Source: Posidonia oceanica
Taxonomy: Eukaryota; Streptophyta; Magnoliopsida; Alismatales; Posidoniaceae
Assembly (NCBI GenBank): GCA_037176725.1
Contig: JAZBRS010000044.1
Location: forward strand, 1,860,001-1,924,000
Direction: 5' to 3'
Length of the DNA: 64,000 nt
A program made the translations under genes and the position numbers. The notes beneath the pieces were generated by a model. The model was not told where the DNA came from and did not search any database. It saw only the letters and a list, made by a program, of their open reading frames with translations. This document shows, one piece after another, positions 10,320-22,425 of this stretch (its first letter is position 1; each line of letters starts with the position of its first letter).

Positions 10320-12593
10320 TGTTGCATGCTCTCAAACGGCTTGAATATGATTTTATTATGTACTTTGCCATGTTTATATGCTATGGTAGAGGTTTGGTAA
10401 TTTTTAGAGATTTTATGTGGTTTTGGCCGAATATATGGCCCGAGCGGCTTAAATGCCTGATTGTGGTTTACCGGTGAATTCCGGTGTTTTGGGCCTCAGA
10501 TGGAGGCGATTGTGATTTGTTTGGGTTGCTTGAGCAGATGTGCTTGCTTCCATGTGTTGCACGCTTGGTTTGGCGTGGATTTGATGATATTTGAGGTTTT
10601 GATAGAAAATGGCTTGAATATTGGATTTCCGGTGTTTTCTTGTGTTGCGTGCCTCGGAATGCCATATTGAGTATATGGTTGCATTCCTTGTTTAATTCCG
10701 GAGATTTCGGTATATGGCATGCTAGTTTTGGAGTTTTATTCGGGTGTTTTGGGTTTTAAGTCGGTTTTATAAGTTGGCTGCCTTGTCTTGGTTCGGCATG
10801 ACCTTTTTGGACGGTCTGCCGATTTCTGGGGAAGATCGATACACCGGTTCATATCGGTGTCACCTTTTTCTGTCAGATTTAGACCAGAACTTGATTGCAG
10901 TCGATCGATATTGATCGGTTTGCCGTTTTCAAGGTTACATCGGTCCGACCGGTGGATTTAGTTCCACCGAAGCAGGGCTTTCGATACGACCGGTGTGATA
11001 TCGGTCTGCCGATCACTGTGCGGACCAGTCGGTCGGTGGATTTAGTTCCACCGAAACAGGGATTTTCGATCTACCGGTTGGAGTACCGGTCTGTCGATTC
11101 TGGTCTGGGATGCTCTCCCAGGCTTGTTTTCCAATGTGATTTCCTCAGTTGGTTTTGGGGCTTATTGTGCTTTAGCCCATGATATTTAATAAATGTTTTC
11201 AAAGAGATTTTTGAGGAAAAATATGAATGGTTTGCAAATGGTTTTGCCAAGGTTTTCTGTGGCCGAAAACCTGGGAGTTGTGTTGGCTTGACTTGGGGAT
11301 ACGACAGCGTTCCTGGTGTATCACACACTTCGCCTAGGTTGAGGTTTGGGGATCGGGGTGCCAACCGTACCTAGCGGTATCATAGCAGCGGACTCGGGAG
11401 GTATGATACTCCTGCGTAGCTGGGCGTGATACTCTAGTTGTTACGGGCACCGGGACTCGCCTGGTTTTGAGTGCTGGCTGAGCTTAGGGGTTGGAGCCTC
11501 TAGTGGTTCGGAGCACTGGTGCTGGCTGAGCCTAGGGGTTGGAGCCTCTAGTGGTTCGGAGCACTAAGTTGAGGTCGCCGTATATTAGACGTGTCCTGTG
11601 GTTTGTCCTGAGTAAGGACAACTTGCCCAATTAGGGTGAGTAGCTTTCCCAGGTGGGAATCGCTTTTGATGCGTCTCTAGTGACGAGATGCCGAGACGGA
11701 CACGCTCCTCCACAGGACGGGTGTTCATGGTAGTGCAGTGAGCTGCAAGGGTGAGTCCCTGGCTACTGCTTGAGGCCAGGTCGGTTGCTTGGCGCCAGGC
11801 AACACGATCAGTTGTAGTTTTGTGCTCGCGGGACTGTGTTTTGGTTGTTACTGGCCGTATTAGGCCTTGAGCTTTGCCTGAGTTTGGGCTTAGTGAAGTT
11901 TTGCTGTGTTTGGGCCATATTGGGCTAGTTGTTTCTCTGCCTGTGTATGGCGTGAGATTGTGGTTTGTATTTTGGGCCGTATTAGGCCTAATGTTTTCCC
12001 GCCTAGTTATGGCGTGTGGCTTTGGTTTAAGCTTTGAGCTGGTGGGCCACTATATTGATTGAGATTTAGTTTTGCGAGGTGTTTCCGCCTTGTTTTGGGC
12101 CGTATTGGGCCGATTGTTTTCCCGGCCTAAGGGTTGGAGGGTTTTGAGTGGTTCTGAGCCTTTGGGCCGGTGGGCCGTAGTTTGTGAAATATTTTGTAAA
12201 CACCTGCTTTTCCCTGTTTTAGCATGTTGGCTTTGGAAAGGGTGTTTTATCTGATTATATTGCTTGTTGTGGACCCAGATTTTTGGGATTTTGCCGGTTG
12301 TGTCGTATTTGAGGTTTTATGCCGGTTTCTCGTGTGGTTTTTGCAAGGTATGTGCTGGGTGACGATTTCTAGGTCACTCACGTGTGCTTTAAGTGGTTTT
12401 CAGTTGTAGGTGCAGATGATTAGCTGGTTCAGAGTTCTAGTGCATATAATGGGAGTCACGTAGCTGTCCACTGTAGGTTCCTGGCATAGATTTTTGTTGT
12501 TTAGCCCAGTAGTTTATTGTAATTGTTGTAATTAATTAAGTTTTAAATTTGTTGGGCTTTTGATTTTTGTTGGTAGTGACCCGGGTCGTTGCA
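10320..12593 (+). repeat. 3' LTR of element A
   Basis: From 10737 to 12593 it matches window bases 1-1858. The first 415 bases have no partner inside the window but look like the same LTR. The left end is set only by where reverse transcriptase similarity stops; no polypurine tract precedes it, so the deletion may have trimmed the LTR start. Ends in TTGCA. The GTGAC/GTCAC hairpin is at 12359-12377. Confidence 0.82.
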
Positions 12594-13634
12594 CTTGACA
12601 TCGCTACCGTCAAGACTTGGGATGACCTTTCCCAGGTCTTCTTAGAGCAATCCTCATTCAACTTCGACTTGATTCCCAAGCGCGAGGATCTTGTCGCTCT
12701 CCGGTAGAAGCCCTACGAATCATTCGGAGAGTATGTCGGTCGCTGGCGCACCTTGGCCTTCCAAGTAAAAGGTAAGCCCTTAGACGAGGAGTCTATTGAG
12801 ATCATCATCAGGGGAGCACAACCAGCGACTGGGTATCTGCTTAGCATCCAACTCGTCCCCAGCTTTTCATCAATGATACGAGCTGGCACTTGCGTGGAGA
12901 GCTCGCTGCGGAGTGGGAACTTCCTCGCTCTCACTGAATTCGCAAAGCAAGCTACCGCCTCCAACGACAAGAACTGCAACGGCAACAACGGCTCCGACAT
13001 CAACTACTACAAGAAGCCATTCGTCGCATACATCAGTCCTCCCGTAGAGCCTACCCTTGCAGGGAGCAAGCCCGGCTCAACCCAGCTTGCATGTACACAT
13101 AGCATAGCACACACTCCACAGAGCACCGTCACCGTCGAGCCAGTGCACCACGTTGCACCAGCTTAGTAGGGACCACAGCCGAAGCAGAGACAAGGCCGCC
13201 GCACTGAAAGCGATTTCACCCCACTTGGTGAGTCGTTGAGCGCTGTCTTTCCTCGGGTTGTGTCACTTCTGAGGCTCCCGGAAACTCGTCCGCCACCGGA
13301 CCCACTTCCAAAGTGGTTTCACGCAAGGTCATACTGTGATTATCATCGAGCCACAGGGCACTCGACTGATAATTGCCGCACTCTTCGGGACGTCATTCAG
13401 GACCTGATTGACATCGGAGTCCTCATTATCAGCCTACAAGAGGCAGCACATGCACAAACACTTGCACCTGCACACACTAGTATAGCCGGCCTTTCCTCGC
13501 TTGAGCCTCCAATCTTCGAGGATGCTGGGACCTCGGGGGTATATCTCCTTAATCCCGTCCTTATTGATTCCAACCTTCCCCCAGTGAATCCTTCTGATCT
13601 CATCGATGTGATCTCTTCTCCAATCCCTTCTTAG
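12594..13634 (+). pseudogene. Gag of Tat-lineage element C, interrupted by element A
   Basis: One plus frame (phase of 12594) runs through with stops at 12705 and 13164-13169. It shows gag-like WDDLSQVFLEQSSFNFDL, then ESFGEYVGRWRTLAFQV, then a knuckle-like CDYHRATGHSTDNCRTLRDV followed by IQDLID. The CDYHRA-GHSTDNC ... IQDLID arrangement is typical of plant Tat/Ogre gag. The 5' part should lie left of the window, displaced by element A. The stop at 12705 fits CAG to TAG. No protease, reverse transcriptase or integrase follows, so C looks gag-only. Gag call strong; lineage call from motif style. Confidence 0.82.
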
Positions 13635-14680
13635 CTCCGTCCATGGGGGGCCCAACTTAGAGCTTGCCTGTCTACCGAGCACTGATCCAACTCTGTAAGT
13701 GCAAATACCCTGGATTCCAACATCAGACAGAAGTTGCAGTCTCAACAACGTTATCGGCAGTCTCAACAATCTCAGCAGAATTGCCAGGACAATCAATAGC
13801 AGCAAGCAGCTATCGATGGAGATCAGAGTTGTATCCTTTTGTCTGTTTCTTTTGTTACTTTCTTTTCTTTCAAAAAAAAAAACAAAACAAAACTAAAAAA
13901 TCAAAAAACTAAAAAACAACAAAAACACATGCATGCCAACATTACCCGATGACGAAAATCGGGATAGCTAGCCTGCTTTGGAAAGAGTTTGTTCCTCCTC
14001 AGTTGACACTACCTAGATGTCCTAGTAAGTGAGGGAGCCACCATCCAATAAAAAAGAACAGAGCGAAATGTCCAAACTCCTCATAGGACCTATACCTCCA
14101 AAGGGAGAGAAAATGATAGGCTGAGAGTGAGAGTGAATAAAAAAGGAAAAAAAAAGAGAGAAAAGAAAAGAAAAGATCAAAAGAAAAACAACCAAAAAAA
14201 TCAATCAATAAAAGGGCATAAAGAAAAAAGAGGAAGACAGAAGTCGAAGATAGAAGTCAGCCCTAGAGCTAGAGGTGAGCAGAATAGCTCTATCCCTACG
14301 ACCATCTTGGAGAGGAGTCGGAGCATACGCCTGGAAATCCCACAAATCCTCCAGGGACTAGCCACCCTTGTCTTGCAGTAACTCCCCAGTACTAGACCAG
14401 GCGTTTTTACCTCCAAGCCAGGGATAGAGTAAACCTGCAAACCTATGAGGGAGTAAAAAAAAAGAAAATGAAAAATAAAAGAGTAGATGTAGGTCCTAAA
14501 GTGTTTGGCATGGAGCTTTGTTTCTCACCACACCACCAGACACACCACCTTCAAAGACACAGTCCATTCCAGAAAGCCACCTACAGTCTAGGAGTCCAGG
14601 TAGAGTCTCGTGAGTTGAGGCCTACTCTTTCCTATATAGCAGGCATTCCTAGCATTCCAAATGCTAAGGGCAACAAATTG
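13635..14680 (+). other. Non-coding 3' region of element C
   Basis: Begins after the gag stop. It includes an A-rich tract (13870-13925), a purine-rich tract (14100-14260, many AAAGAAAAG words) and unique DNA to about 14680. Neither strand shows pol motifs. In a complete Tat element protease would start here. Confidence 0.6.
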
Positions 14681-14682
14681 CA

Positions 14683-14905
14683 TAAATCGTGCATCTACAA
14701 TAAAAATTGCATAAGTCATGCATCTACAATAAATTTGCATAAATCATGCATGCAACAGAATTTGCATAAATCATGCATTCTTCAATAGATTTTGCATAAA
14801 TCATGCATCTACATACAAACAACAGAAATTGCATAAATCATGCATATTCAACACAAATAAATCAATCACGCATAAAATTTGGCATAAATCATGCATGCAT
14901 CAATC
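14683..14905 (+). repeat. Short tandem repeat with GCATAAATCATGCAT core
   Basis: Seven or so units of about 25-37 bases share TTGCATAAATCATGCATCTA. The core contains ATGCAT palindromes. It is the first of three repeat blocks in the 3' region of element C. Confidence 0.8.
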
Positions 14906-15319
14906 ACTTTTGTACTCTCCTTCTCACTTGGCAAGGGCTCGAACAGTTCTCAACCAAGGGCAGGACAGCTGCTCTCTGGTCAAGGCATATACATCAGAGC
15001 AGTGACCGAACAAGCTTGTTCCGATAGCATTCTTTCAACAAGCAGACAACAAGAAGCCAACCTGCATCACAAGAGAACATCAACAAACAAGCATCATCTA
15101 GCACCTTAGCCAGCATACAGCAACAACAATCCAGGGTGCACCTGCAGACAGGACTCAACCCCGGCAAACTTTGAATTAAGCAGTTTGACCCCTACATCTC
15201 TCTTTGTCTTGCTTGCCCACGAGACAAATCGTTCAGCATCTCTTTGATACCAGGGGCATGTCAGCCACTCTTTGATATCATTCCCTCGATGCCAGGGGCA
15301 TTTCATTTGTCTTTTGGTA

Positions 15320-17060
15320 TCGCATTATCTCGCCTTGTGTCTTTGTCTCCGTTCGCATCTCGGATGACAAATTTGCTATCTTGCCTTGTGTCTTTGTCTC
15401 CGGTTGTGTCCCAGATGACAAATTCGCTATCTTGCCCTGCGGTTTGTCTCCAGTTGCGTCACGGATGACAAACTCGCTATCTAGCTCCGCGTTTTGTCAC
15501 CGACTGCGTCTCGGTAGACAAACTCGCTTTCTAGCTCTGCGTTTTGTCACCGACTGCGTCTCGGTAGACAAACACGCTTTCCAGCTCCGCATTTTGTCAC
15601 CGACTGCGTCTCGGTAGACAACTCGCTATCCAGCTCCGCGTTTTGTCACCGACTGCGCCTCGGTAGACAACTCGCTTTCCAGCTCCGCGTTTTGTCACCG
15701 ACTGCGTCTTGGTAGACAAACTCGCTTTCCAGCTCCGCGTTTTGTCACCGACTGCGTCTCAATAGACAAACTCGCTTTCCAACTTCGCGTTTTGTCACCG
15801 ACTGCGTCTCGGTAGACAACTTGCTTTCCGGCTTCGCGTTTTGTCACCGACTGCGTCTCGATAGACAAACTCGCTTTCCAACTCCACAGTTTGTCACTGA
15901 CTGCGTCTCGGTAGACAAACTCGCTTTCCAGCTCTGCGTTTTGTCACCGACGGCGTCTCGGTAGACCAACTCGCTATCCAGCTCCGCGTTTTGTCACCGA
16001 CTGCGTCTTGGTAGACAACTCGCTTTCTGGCTCCACGTTTTGTCATCGATTGCGTCTCGGTAGACAAACTCGCTTTCCAGCTCCACGTTTTGTCACCGAC
16101 TGCATCTCGGTAGACAAACTCGCTTTCCAGCTCTGCGTTTTGTCACCGACTGCGTCCCGAATGACAAACTCGCTATCCAGCTCCGCGTTTTGTCACCGAC
16201 TGCATCTCGGTAGACAAACTCGCTTTCTAGCTCCACATTTTGTCACTGACTACGTCTCGGTAGACAAACTCGCTTTCCAGCTCCACATTTTGTCACCGAC
16301 TGCGTCTCAGTAGACAAACTCGCTATCCAGCTCTACGTTTTGTCACCGACTGCGTCTCGGTAGACAAACCCGCTTTCTAGCTCTGCGTTTTGTCACCGAC
16401 TGCGTCTCGGTAGACAAACTCGCTATCTAGCTTCGCGTTTCGTCACCGACTGCGTGTCGGTAGACAAACTCGCTATCCGGCTCCGCGTTTTGTCACCAAC
16501 TGTGTCTCGATAGACAAACTCGCTATCCAGCTCCGTGTTTTGTCACCGACTGCATCTCGGTAGACAAACACGCTATCTGGCTCCGCATTTTGTCACCGAC
16601 TACGTCTCGGTAGACAAACTCGCTTTCCAACTCCGCGTTTTGTCACCGACTGCGTCTCGGTAGACAAACTCGCTATCCAGCTCTGCATTTTGTCACCGAC
16701 TGCATCTCGGTAGACAAACTCGCTATCCAGCTCCGCGTTTTGTCACCGACTACGTCTCGATAGACAAACTCACTTTCCAACTCTATGTTTTGTCACTGAC
16801 TACGTCTCGATAGACAAACTCACTTTCCAGCTCTGTGTTTTGTCACCAACTGCGTCTCGGTAGACAAACTCGCTATCCAACTCTGCATTTTGTCACCGAC
16901 TGCGTCTCGGTAGACAAACTCGCTTTCCAGCTCCGCGTTTTGTCACCGACTGTATCTCGGTAGCCAAACTCGCTTTCCAGCTCCGCGTTTTGTCACCGAC
17001 TGCGTCTCAGTAGACAAATTCGCCTTCCTACTCCATGTTTTGTCATCGACTGCATCTCAG
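15320..17060 (+). repeat. 50-bp tandem satellite-like array in element C
   Basis: About 34 units of 50 bp: CACCGACTGCGTCTCGGTAG, then ACAAACTCGCTTTCCAGCT, then CCGCGTTTTGT. Most of the centre keeps strict 50-bp phase; the first units (15320-15480) are diverged versions ending in GATGACAAA. Differences are mostly C/T and G/A. It lies between gag and the polypurine tract, the position of the variable 3' region in Tat/Ogre elements where satellites are known to arise. Confidence 0.92.
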
Positions 17061-17730
17061 TCAACAAATTCGTTGATCTGCCCCGCGCTTGTGTCGCCGA
17101 TGGCATCTCGGTTGACAGGTCCGCCCCCTACTTTGCTCCAGTTCGCTTTCTATCTCTGGGCTGGTAGCCTAAACTACTCGGTTGACGCCCGTCAAATTGT
17201 CTAGCACCCGGACTGGTACCCCTAACTACTCAGTTGACATCCGTCATATTGTCTAACCTTTCGGCAGGCGAGTTTGATGACTTGTCGCCACACCACTTGA
17301 CCGATAGAATCGCTGGTCCATCACTTCTTTCCTTGATACCAGGGGTATCAGTATCGCCCATTGGTATCGTCTTATCCTCTGCATCTGGGCAAACACCCTA
17401 AACTGTCACGAGATAGTCTACAGATCTCTACTCCATCTTCGGGTGTGGTATTCCCGTTGCTTTGTGGCATCTCTGGTGACAGGTCTTGTGACTTGACACC
17501 GCCGCTCTTGTCTGACAGGTTCACTGACTTGTCATTCCTCTCTCGATACCAGGGACATCTTTGGCTGTCTGTTGGTATCATGCCCCTCTCCGTGCAACTT
17601 TGGACTAGCCGCCAACTTGTCGCCTGACATTGCATTAGCATTTCACACTCTGCATGCATCCCTAGTAGGACCAGCATGGCATGCTCAGTGATACACATCC
17701 TGATCTTTATCATCTTCCTCGCTTACAGCT
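17060..17730 (+). other. Unique spacer between the two arrays
   Basis: Contains GGTTGACGCCCGTCAAATTG and a related GTTGACATCCGTCATATTG about 60 bases on, plus GATACCAGGGGTATCAGTAT near 17336, which resembles GATACCAGGGGCATGTCAGC near 15246 on the far side of the 50-bp array. The array therefore seems to have expanded inside an older dispersed repeat. No gene. Confidence 0.55.
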
Positions 17731-19205
17731 ACCAACTCAGCAATCCTCGCCTAGAGCTATCGGCTCGGTGATCTTTACTTTCTGTTCTCGCTTAGAGCTA
17801 TCGGCTCAGCGATCCTCACCTAGAGCTACCAGCTCGGCGATCTTTATTTTCTGTTCTCGCCTAGAGCTACCAGCTCGGCGATCTTTATTTTTTGTCCTCG
17901 CCTAAAGCTACCGGCTCGGCGATCTTTACACATCTTTCTCGCTTAGAGCTACCGGCTCAGTAATCCTCGCTTAGAGCTATCGGCTCGGTGATCTTTACTT
18001 TCTGTTCTCGCTTAGAGCTATCGGCTCGGTGATCTTTACTTTCTGTTCTCGCTTAGAGCTACCGGCTCAGCGATCCTCACCTAGAGCTACCGGTTCGGCG
18101 ATCTTTATTTTCTGTTCTCGCTTAGAGCTACCGGCTCGGCGATCTTTATTTTTTGTTCTCGCGTAGAGCTACCGGCTCGGCGATCTTTACACATCTTTCT
18201 CACTTAGAGCTACCGACTCAGCGATCCTCGCCTAAACCTACCGGCTCGGCGATCTTTATTTTCTGTTCTCGCCTAGAGCTACCGGCTCGACAATCTTTAT
18301 TTTCTGCTCTCGCCTAGAGCTACCTGCTCGACGATCTTTACACATCTTTCTCGCTTACAGCTACCGGCTCAACGATCCTCGCCTAGAGCTACCGGTTCGG
18401 CGACCTTTACTTGCTGTTCTCACCTAGAGCTACCGGCTCGGCGATCTTTATTTGCTGTTCTTGCCTAGAGCTACTGGCTCGACGATCTTTACTTTCTATT
18501 CTCGCCTAAAGCTACCGGCTCGGCGATCTTTATTTTCTGCTCTCGCCTAGAGCTACTGGCTCGGCGATCTTTACACATCTTTCTCGCTTAGAATTACCAG
18601 CTCAGCAATCCTCGCCTAGATCTATCGGCTCGGTGATCTTTACTTTCTGTTCTCGTTTATAGCTACCGACTCAGCGATCCTCGCCTAGAGCTACCGGCTC
18701 AGCGACCCTCGCCTAGAGCTACCGACTCAGCGACCTTTCCTTACTGTTCTCGCCTAGAGCTACCGGCTCAGCGATCTTTATTTGTTGTTCTCGCCTAGAG
18801 CTACCAGCTCAGCGATCTTTACTTTCTGTTCTCGTATAGAGCTACCGGCTCGGCGATCTTTATTTTCTACTCTCGCCTAGAGCTACTGGCTCGGCGATCT
18901 TTACACATCTTTCTCGCTTGGAGCTACCAGCTCAGCGATCCTCGCTTAAACCAACCGGCTCGTAGATCTTTACTTTTTGTTCTTGCCTAGAGCTACTGGC
19001 TCGGCGATCTTTACACATCTTTCTCGCTTAGAGCTGCCAGCTCAGCAATCCTCACCTAGAGCTACCGGCTCAGCGATCTTTATTTTTTGTTCTCACCTAG
19101 AGCTATCGGCTCGATGATCTTTATTTTCTGTTCTTGCCTAGAGCTACCGGCTCAGCGATCTTTATCTTTGTCTTCGCTTAGAGCTACCGGCTCAGCGATC
19201 CTCAT
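17730..19205 (+). repeat. About 41-bp tandem array (CTAGAGCTACCGGCTC unit) in element C
   Basis: Roughly 38 units share CTCGCCTAGAGCTACCGGCT and CGGCGATC. Two tails alternate: a long one, TTTATTTTCTGTT, giving 41 bp, and a short one, CTCGC, giving 28 bp; some units carry TTTACACATCTTT instead. The order suggests a higher-order repeat of several monomers. It is unrelated to the 50-bp array. Confidence 0.9.
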
Positions 19206-19493
19206 TACCAACATCACATCATCTGCATTAGCATCACATATACATGCATCACTTGCGCACCCCCAGCGGAGTTCAGTGCGTATGAGCACCAGCATGGCAT
19301 TAGCATTGCAAGATTAGCATCAGCATTGCATCCTAACTTTTACATTAGCATTTGCATTGTGGCAACGAGTCATGATTTTAGGTGCATCCGCCGGATAAGT
19401 GACTCACGCCAACAGCAACATTACCTCCCCACCGACTACGGTCGTGGTGTCTTGTCAACCCTGAGTAGCGGCCTCAGTTCCCTCAACCTTGCT

Positions 19494-19507
19494 CAGGGAG
19501 GGGCATC
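19494..19507 (+). other. Polypurine tract of element C
   Basis: CAGGGAGGGGCATC directly precedes the TGTAGACACC LTR start at 19508. A purine run just before the 3' LTR primes plus-strand synthesis in LTR elements. This fixes orientation and the left edge of the 3' LTR. Confidence 0.8.
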
Positions 19508-20066
19508 TGTAGACACCTCGATTTTGTAGTCCTTCGCCGGGGGTTTTCTCCCAAGAATGTGCTCGGTCGTGGCGGGCCCCACCTATTCACCAATCCCAAA
19601 ACCAAAACCAATTCCAAACCAAGCCTAAACCTAAGCCTTGTCCTAAACCAAGCCTAAACCTAAGCCTTGTCCTAAACCAAGCCTAAACCCAAGTCCAAGC
19701 CCAAGTCTAATAAAAAATCTAACCAAAAAACACCCAAAAATATCCAAAAGTAATCTCTAAGTCGTTGGATGCTGGATGTGCCCATGTCTTACGTAAGATG
19801 CAGGGAATCCAGCGTCCAACACATTTCAGTTCTTTTGGGTGTTGGACGCTAAATCTGGCCCAGCCAACGTTGGCCGCTGAATATGGTGCATCCTACGTTG
19901 GACGCCGCTCAGATAGGCGTCCAACACAATGGGACTGACAGATTTTGATTTTGGAATCCCAAACGACTCCCAGGTGCAAATTCCTTTTTGCCCTCTATCC
20001 AAGACACATTTTCGACCTTGTCAGACCCCTCGTTTCCACTTCTTACGTTCTCAATCCATGCAGCCA

Positions 20067-20296
20067 TATAAAAATATCTTTTCTTCTCCATTGAAGGAGG
20101 AGGCACCCATTTCTGTGATTTTTCAGAGCAAACACCACCTACAAACTTCTGAAATTCCCATACCTCCGGCCACCTCAAGCCTCCTGTGATACAACCAGAC
20201 CTACCCAACCGCTTGTCGCCGCCTGAGCCACCACAAATCCACTAGAGAAGGCCGCCGGCGTTGGGGAAGCCACACCAAACAACAAAACAGGTAAGT
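20067..20296 (+). promoter_or_regulatory. LTR C promoter with TATA box and downstream 5' splice site
   Basis: TATAAAAA at 20067-20074 is followed by a pyrimidine-rich TCTTTTCTTCTCC and a GC-rich leader, then CAG|GTAAGTA with the GT at 20291, a perfect plant splice donor. Inferred: transcripts start about 20100 and the LTR leader may be spliced. No acceptor was assigned. Confidence 0.5.
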
Positions 20297-22138
20297 ACCT
20301 CCTTCCCCATAGCTTAGAACCTTGTTATTATGCTGTGAATATTAGTTTCAATACATGTTACATAGTATTTACTACTGATATGCCTCTGTTAATCTATAAT
20401 TCCATTTTCCAGTGACGGGTTCCGGCCAAATGAGGCTATCGGCCATTGAGCTTGGCCGAGGACCCATCCCCCATTTCTTGCATCCCGAGGTCCCTCATGG
20501 CCTCCCCGAACCTCCATGATGAGCCGTAGTTGAGATCCGTGAGCTCCCCGGTCCTCAAATGGCCGGAGAACTCACCGGATTCCTGCGAGAGGCAAGTGGA
20601 GGCGGGGAGGACGATTTATTCATCGATTTTTTATGGTAATTGCATGGTTATGTTTGTAAATGTCTACTCTAGCTCGGTGAATGTTTTTTGTTTTGTTTTG
20701 ATACATGTTGAATGGATTTACAGATTAAACGCTCTGTCAGTGCATTGGACGCTGAGCCTGGTGCGTCCAACGTTGGACGCTACCATGGCCAGCGTCCAAC
20801 ATCCAGAAGTTCATTTTCGCATAGTTTCATTTGTAAAATATTTTATACATCTTCTGTTGGTTTGTCCATGCTATATACAGTCTATTTTGATTTATCTCAA
20901 TCATGTTTTATTTATAAAACCATCTGGATTGAAATATGCTTTCTTCTCTGAGTTATTCCCTTATAAATCTGTCACAAGCTGTAGGACGCTACTGAATATA
21001 GCGTCCAACATTGGGCGCTAGTTATCACAACGTCCAACACTTCTGTTTCCTGTTTTCTTATTTTATCCATCAGAAATGATTTGTTTGTTTCCTTGAGATT
21101 TTTACCCTTAGTGTTTTCTACCTAACATGATTTATATCATATTTCAGTTGATCCTCATGGTTTCTGGGATCTAAGCATATTGTTTATTTCCCAGATAGGA
21201 CATATTTTTTATTTCTGAACTCTCTGTGTTGGACGCTGAGATATAAGCGTCCAACATTGGACGCTGTATATCCCAACGTCCAACAGTTCCAGTAGACTGA
21301 GCCCTGTTTTGAAGTTTCTCGATATTGGTTTTGGGTCTGTTTACTTTGGCTTTGTTCGTCCAACATGATTTGCATGTCTACAGTGGCTTTAAGGTTTTCA
21401 TCTTTGCTATTTGGCACGTTTTCAAAAGCATACAGCATGTTTCTTTCAAGACATGATTTGATTCTCCTTGCATGCCACATCCTTGTTTTTGACGTTTCAA
21501 TATCGATTCTGAGCATGGTGCTTTTTGTTTTAACTATCTAGCCTGATTTGCTTTTCCACAGTTGCTACATGGCATTAAAATCATGTTTACAAATACATGC
21601 ATTCACATTCTTCAAAAGACCTGAGTTTAGGTGTTAACGCTGAGGATCCCAGCGTCCAACGTTGGACGCCAGTGGTCCTAGCGTCCAACACTTTAAGTCA
21701 GCTGTATCCTGATTTGGAGTTGTTTCTTTGTTTCGCTTGTCGTTTCCCGCATCTGATCGCTTCCAGTGCATGCCATAGCATCCATGCATATTTCTTGATC
21801 ATTGTTTCCTTTTGCATGTCGCGTCCTTGCATTGCATGGTTTCTCCAGCATTTTGTTTCCCACCTACATTACATTAGAGCAATGATGCATACTACCCGAG
21901 GTTCTTGTGGATTGAGATCCTTCTTTCCAAGATGAGGTCAGCGCTGCTGAGCACATAGAATGCATGTTTTGTTTTCCATCATACATCATGGCATTAAGCA
22001 TACATTTTTAGCATGTTTTCAAAGGCATTTGGCATGTTTTACAATGCATTTAGCATGATTTACATGGCATAGCATTATCGCCATTGGACGTATTGTAAAT
22101 GGCATCATGGCCAACATTAGCCACAAATGAGCGGAATA

Positions 22139-22326
22139 ACCCAGAAAGATCGACTCTCTCGGGCACATGGAGGTGCCTAACACCTTCCCCATGCGTAATA
22201 GGAGTCCTTGCCCGATCTCTGGCCTACAATGACCTTGTGTCATATCCTTTACATTTTTATCATTTTACATGTTTTCCCGGTTTTCCTCGTCTTTCCGGAT
22301 TTCAAAATAGACTAGGTGGCGACTCC
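22139..22326 (+). other. Conserved Tat-type LTR 3' domain, copy in LTR C
   Basis: Shares with B and D the words CCAGAAAGATCGACTCTC, GGTGCCTAACACCTTCCCC, CGTAATAGGAGTCCTTGCC, and TAGACTAGGTGGCGACTCC at 22308-22326. Confidence 0.75.
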
Positions 22327-22425
22327 AATTTTGTTTTCTTTTCTTTAGCCTTCGCCCGTTTTTTACATCTTTTTGCCGTGACCAACGATTCGGTTCGTTC
22401 GAGCTGGTTCGGTCGCATGGTTACA

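Larger units (their letters stand above)
1..12593 (+). mobile_element. Tekay/Del-like Ty3/gypsy retrotransposon A, internally deleted and carrying a nested solo LTR
   Basis: Two long near-identical segments, 1-1858 and about 10320-12593 (offset 10735-10736), flank a primer site, gag, protease and the start of reverse transcriptase, all on the plus strand. The left LTR is cut by the window edge. Reverse transcriptase stops before its catalytic YxDD, and RNase H, integrase and polypurine tract are missing, so the element is a deletion derivative that cannot move by itself. Solo LTR B splits its gag. The right flank CTTGA (12594-12598) should be its target duplication; the left partner lies outside the window. 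Lineage is inferred from the gag style, the initiator-Met primer site and LTR resemblance to E and F; a chromodomain cannot be checked because integrase is gone. Confidence 0.85.
19508..22425 (+). repeat. 3' LTR of Tat-lineage element C, right end approximate
   Basis: Starts TGTAGACACC after a polypurine tract, like B (TGTTGACACC) and D (TGTAGATACC). The conserved Tat 3' domain is at 22139-22326; in B and D the LTR ends 133-167 bp after it, so the end here should be near TTACA at 22425. No target duplication is available because the 5' LTR is outside the window. Inside are repeated GCGTCCAAC/GTTGGACGC hairpin words, a TATA box (20067) and a strong splice donor (20291). Confidence 0.75.

Noticed and set aside
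15320..17060. CRISPR-like regular repeat array
   Set aside because: Units are contiguous 50-bp tandem copies without unique spacers, in a plant retroelement.
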